From Hybos culiciformis (Eukaryota > Arthropoda > Insecta > Diptera > Hybotidae): 64,000 bases of DNA. Within the stretch, counting starts at the first letter, position 1. Each line of letters begins with the position of its first letter. A program made the position numbers and the translations under genes. Below are positions 61,386 through 64,000 of the stretch, piece after piece. The stretch covers positions 5,022,001 through 5,086,000 of the forward strand of contig OZ023274.1 of assembly GCA_964007475.1 (NCBI GenBank). Direction: 5' to 3'. The notes under the pieces were generated by a model. The model made no database searches. It saw nothing but the letters and a program-made list of their open reading frames with translations, and was not told the origin of the DNA.

Positions 61386-64000
61386 ATAGACTCAATATGA
61401 AGAAAATTAGGAAGAAAATCTCAGACAGAACTGTTTTAACCGTGAGTCATAGAGGACTATCTGCTCATCATGAATATAATATTAACAAAATTTTTGCAAC
61501 AATAATAATTGTCCTTTTATTTTATTCTCAATATAATTTTGTTTCATTATTTATAAAATAAAATTGATGTACTAATGAAAATTTCTCTTTTTTATAATTT
61601 TGCATTAAATTAATATAAAAATGACTTATGTAGTCAATTTATTAATAACTCTCATCCCTCGCGCCCTATTTATTGTCTATACAAAACGTAATCGATTTAT
61701 CCCTTTTTTCAGTTTGTTGTGATTATTAAAATAAAATGCTAGCCCAATAATGTTTTATTCAAATATTACATTTTATTAGAGGAATTTTGTTGTTTTTTTT
61801 AAGAAAATTTTCTTTATACAGTATTTTGAATATTTTATATCTGTGTATTTATAAAGTAATAGTGAAAAATCGATTTTTTGTATTTGTTTTTTTTTCTTTT
61901 TAAATATTTTCAGTGATAAACTTTTTTCTGACACTAATCAATAACAAGGAACGAAGTCTTTACAAAAAGCTAAAAAATATTTAAAGATAATATTTTAATC
62001 AATAATCATAATACTTGAGGGATTTATAATAGCTCTGCATAGTCATAGTGGGAAGAATTAAGTATATAAATTGAGAAGAGAATAGAAAGGAATTTTGATT
62101 TTAAATTATTGGAAGAAATAAAAAATAAAATACAATTCTTCCCATAATTGTGGTGAAACGCTTAATCGTCTCTGAAATTTATACATATTTTCTTTTTTAT
62201 TTTAGGAGGCCACTAGACTGAAATAGACCTCCCTTATAAATAAATAAGCCGATTTTAATAAATCAAAATTATTTTTGTAGCTAAAAGATGTTTCAAAAAA
62301 AAGTGAGCCGCATATTTTTTTCAAAATTTTTCTTACAAATGAGCTATTTAAAAGAAATAAAAGTAAAAACGAAAAAAATTACCTAAAACTATTGACCATT
62401 AAGTAAGCCGGCCAGGTTTTTTTTTATTTATTTTATTAGAACTTAAAAGAAATATTTTTTTCATATATTATTCGTCAATTTTTATGATTTAAGTTTTTAA
62501 GTTTAGATACAAGCTTAATGCAAGCCGACTTTATTTTAGCACCATTTTTGTAATACATATCATTAATTATAAAAATAAAAATATATTCAATTAGTTTAAT
62601 ATGAATCAGTTAGATAAATAATAATAGGACTTAATCAAAATCACATAAATTAGACACAACAAACCACATTCTAGACACTACAAATCACATTCTAGACAGT
62701 CATACCATTTAGTCTCCTCATCTTTGACTTTAAAATCAATTTAGTATCCGTGATCTCAAAAATATCTGAAACCTTATTTGCCTCAGATAACATTCTTTCA
62801 ATTTACCATATACTGTACTGTGCCTTTCCACCCAGAACATTTGGCTATTTCTCCACAATTTCTTATTATTTTTCGTAAACAAAAACTCATTTATTTGTAC
62901 TCCAAGCAACATTGAACTTTAAAAGACTAAACTTATTTGTCTTAAGTTATTTTATCAAGACTAAGAATTTTTGTGTATCTTGTTGTTGGGTGGGGATCAT
63001 GTTATTTTAACGTTCATGTGGAGATTTTTTTTTTTTTGTACTTTTAACAGCTATAGGAACAATAAGGAAGATATTTTATGTTGATTAAATGATTTGTGTA
63101 AATGTATTGATTTTCCCAGATTTTCCTGATTTTTTTTAAAATTTATTTTGTGGTATTCTGTAAAAAAAAATATTGTAAAATTTACCCAAAATTATTAATA
63201 TTGCTTCTTTTTTTTTAAAACGTTGTGGGTGGATTAAGTACCTACTGCTTATACTATTACATACTTCAATATTTATTTCAGACTGGATTTTTATTTGACC
63301 TAAATTATTTTAATATTCAATTATATATTGCAATTATACTCAATTATATAACTTTAGAGTATGCGAATATTTTTTTTTCATTATTATCATCACAGGCTTA
63401 GTTAAAGGATGCGGTTACTGTTTTTTTCCTTTTCTACCAAATTGAAATATAAAATTTTCATATTACCATTAATTATTAATCCTTGAATATTTTTTTTTCT
63501 TACTAAAAGTACTGGTAATCACAAACAATTAAATTTATTGACATCCGAAATGCACTTAAATCAAAAGTAAAGAATTAAAGTCCATAGATAAATGATACGA
63601 TAAAGTTATGTGTTAACATTATTTGTTGAATTAGTCAGTTTATGAAAATTATAATTATAATTATTACTTACCTTATAATGTTTTCTACGAAACTAATGAA
63701 ATCAATGAAATAATGTTGCACCTTTTATGGGTGTACAAGGGGTATGATTAAAAAAAAAATTTAAGTTTTCTTTTAAAATTCGTCAATGCAATATAATCTT
63801 CATATTAAAAAACATATTAAAATTTCATTTAAGCAGAAGAAATTATGTTATAATAAACATATACTTAGTAAAATACTTTTTAGTAAACATGCTCTTAAAG
63901 ATAATAAAAATAAGGATAATAAATAATAATTATCAACTTCAAATTCTATAAACTTCTGTTTCATTATTAGATATTATTATTTTAAACTAGAATTGCATAA
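61386..64000. other. AT-rich non-coding stretch to the window end
   Basis: No gene recognised. A short imperfect tandem of ACAAACCACATTCTAGACA-like units lies near 62660-62700. Confidence 0.55.

Noticed and set aside
61325..61561. 78-codon plus frame starting in the 61-kb MITE
   Set aside because: Begins within the MITE right end and runs into unrelated flank; no recognised domain.

Overview
The window is a very AT-rich piece (roughly four fifths A+T by eye) of an animal nuclear genome, most likely an insect. The coding content is compact and sits in the middle. Exons have GT-AG boundaries, introns are full of poly-A/poly-T runs, AT microsatellites and TAGG/ACCT tetramers, and the longest gene is the insect-style maleless/DHX9 helicase. 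I cannot fix the order or species from this sequence. No bacterial operon, CRISPR array, rRNA or convincing tRNA gene was seen.

Three protein-coding genes can be assigned. (1) Minus strand, 24096-31311: maleless (mle)/DHX9, a DEIH-box RNA helicase A, rebuilt here as nine exons that stay in frame (about 1,237 residues: two dsRNA-binding domains, helicase core, helicase-associated region, Gly-rich tail). (2) Plus strand, 32162-41129: the KIAA1143-homolog small acidic/basic protein, four exons, 153 residues, head-to-head with mle across an 850-bp shared upstream region. (3) Plus strand, 46342-47091: USB1, the U6 snRNA phosphodiesterase, with an uninterrupted coding region and both HxS catalytic motifs. 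The first and third act on RNA (dsRNA/RNP remodelling and U6 3' end trimming); KIAA1143 has no known function. Nothing shows that they form one pathway.

Region by region: 1-22 kb is AT-rich non-coding DNA with one TTAA-flanked MITE (3901-4432), a 181-bp near-perfect foldback (13155-13335), a 31-bp minisatellite (13488-13605), a possible frameshifted ORF relic (about 14.3 kb) and a possible tRNA-like SINE head (16.1 kb). 22.0-23.4 kb has two coding-like patches I cannot identify, one of them a good candidate terminal exon (22033-22266). 24-31.3 kb is mle. 32-41 kb is the KIAA1143 gene, whose introns carry three non-autonomous DNA transposons. 41-46 kb is non-coding. 46-47 kb is USB1. 47-64 kb is mostly non-coding, with a 627-bp hAT-type element (49763-50389), a GC-rich micro-exon candidate (51.0 kb), AT arrays (56.7 kb), a long degraded ATTT tract (58.2-59.0 kb) and a TA-flanked MITE (61064-61383).

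The clearest non-gene content is a set of small class II elements whose ends and target-site duplications can be read directly. I found no evidence of an unknown multi-gene system. The most useful leads are the unidentified exon at 22.0 kb, the perfect foldback at 13.2 kb, and the two hAT-type elements with 8-bp duplications.
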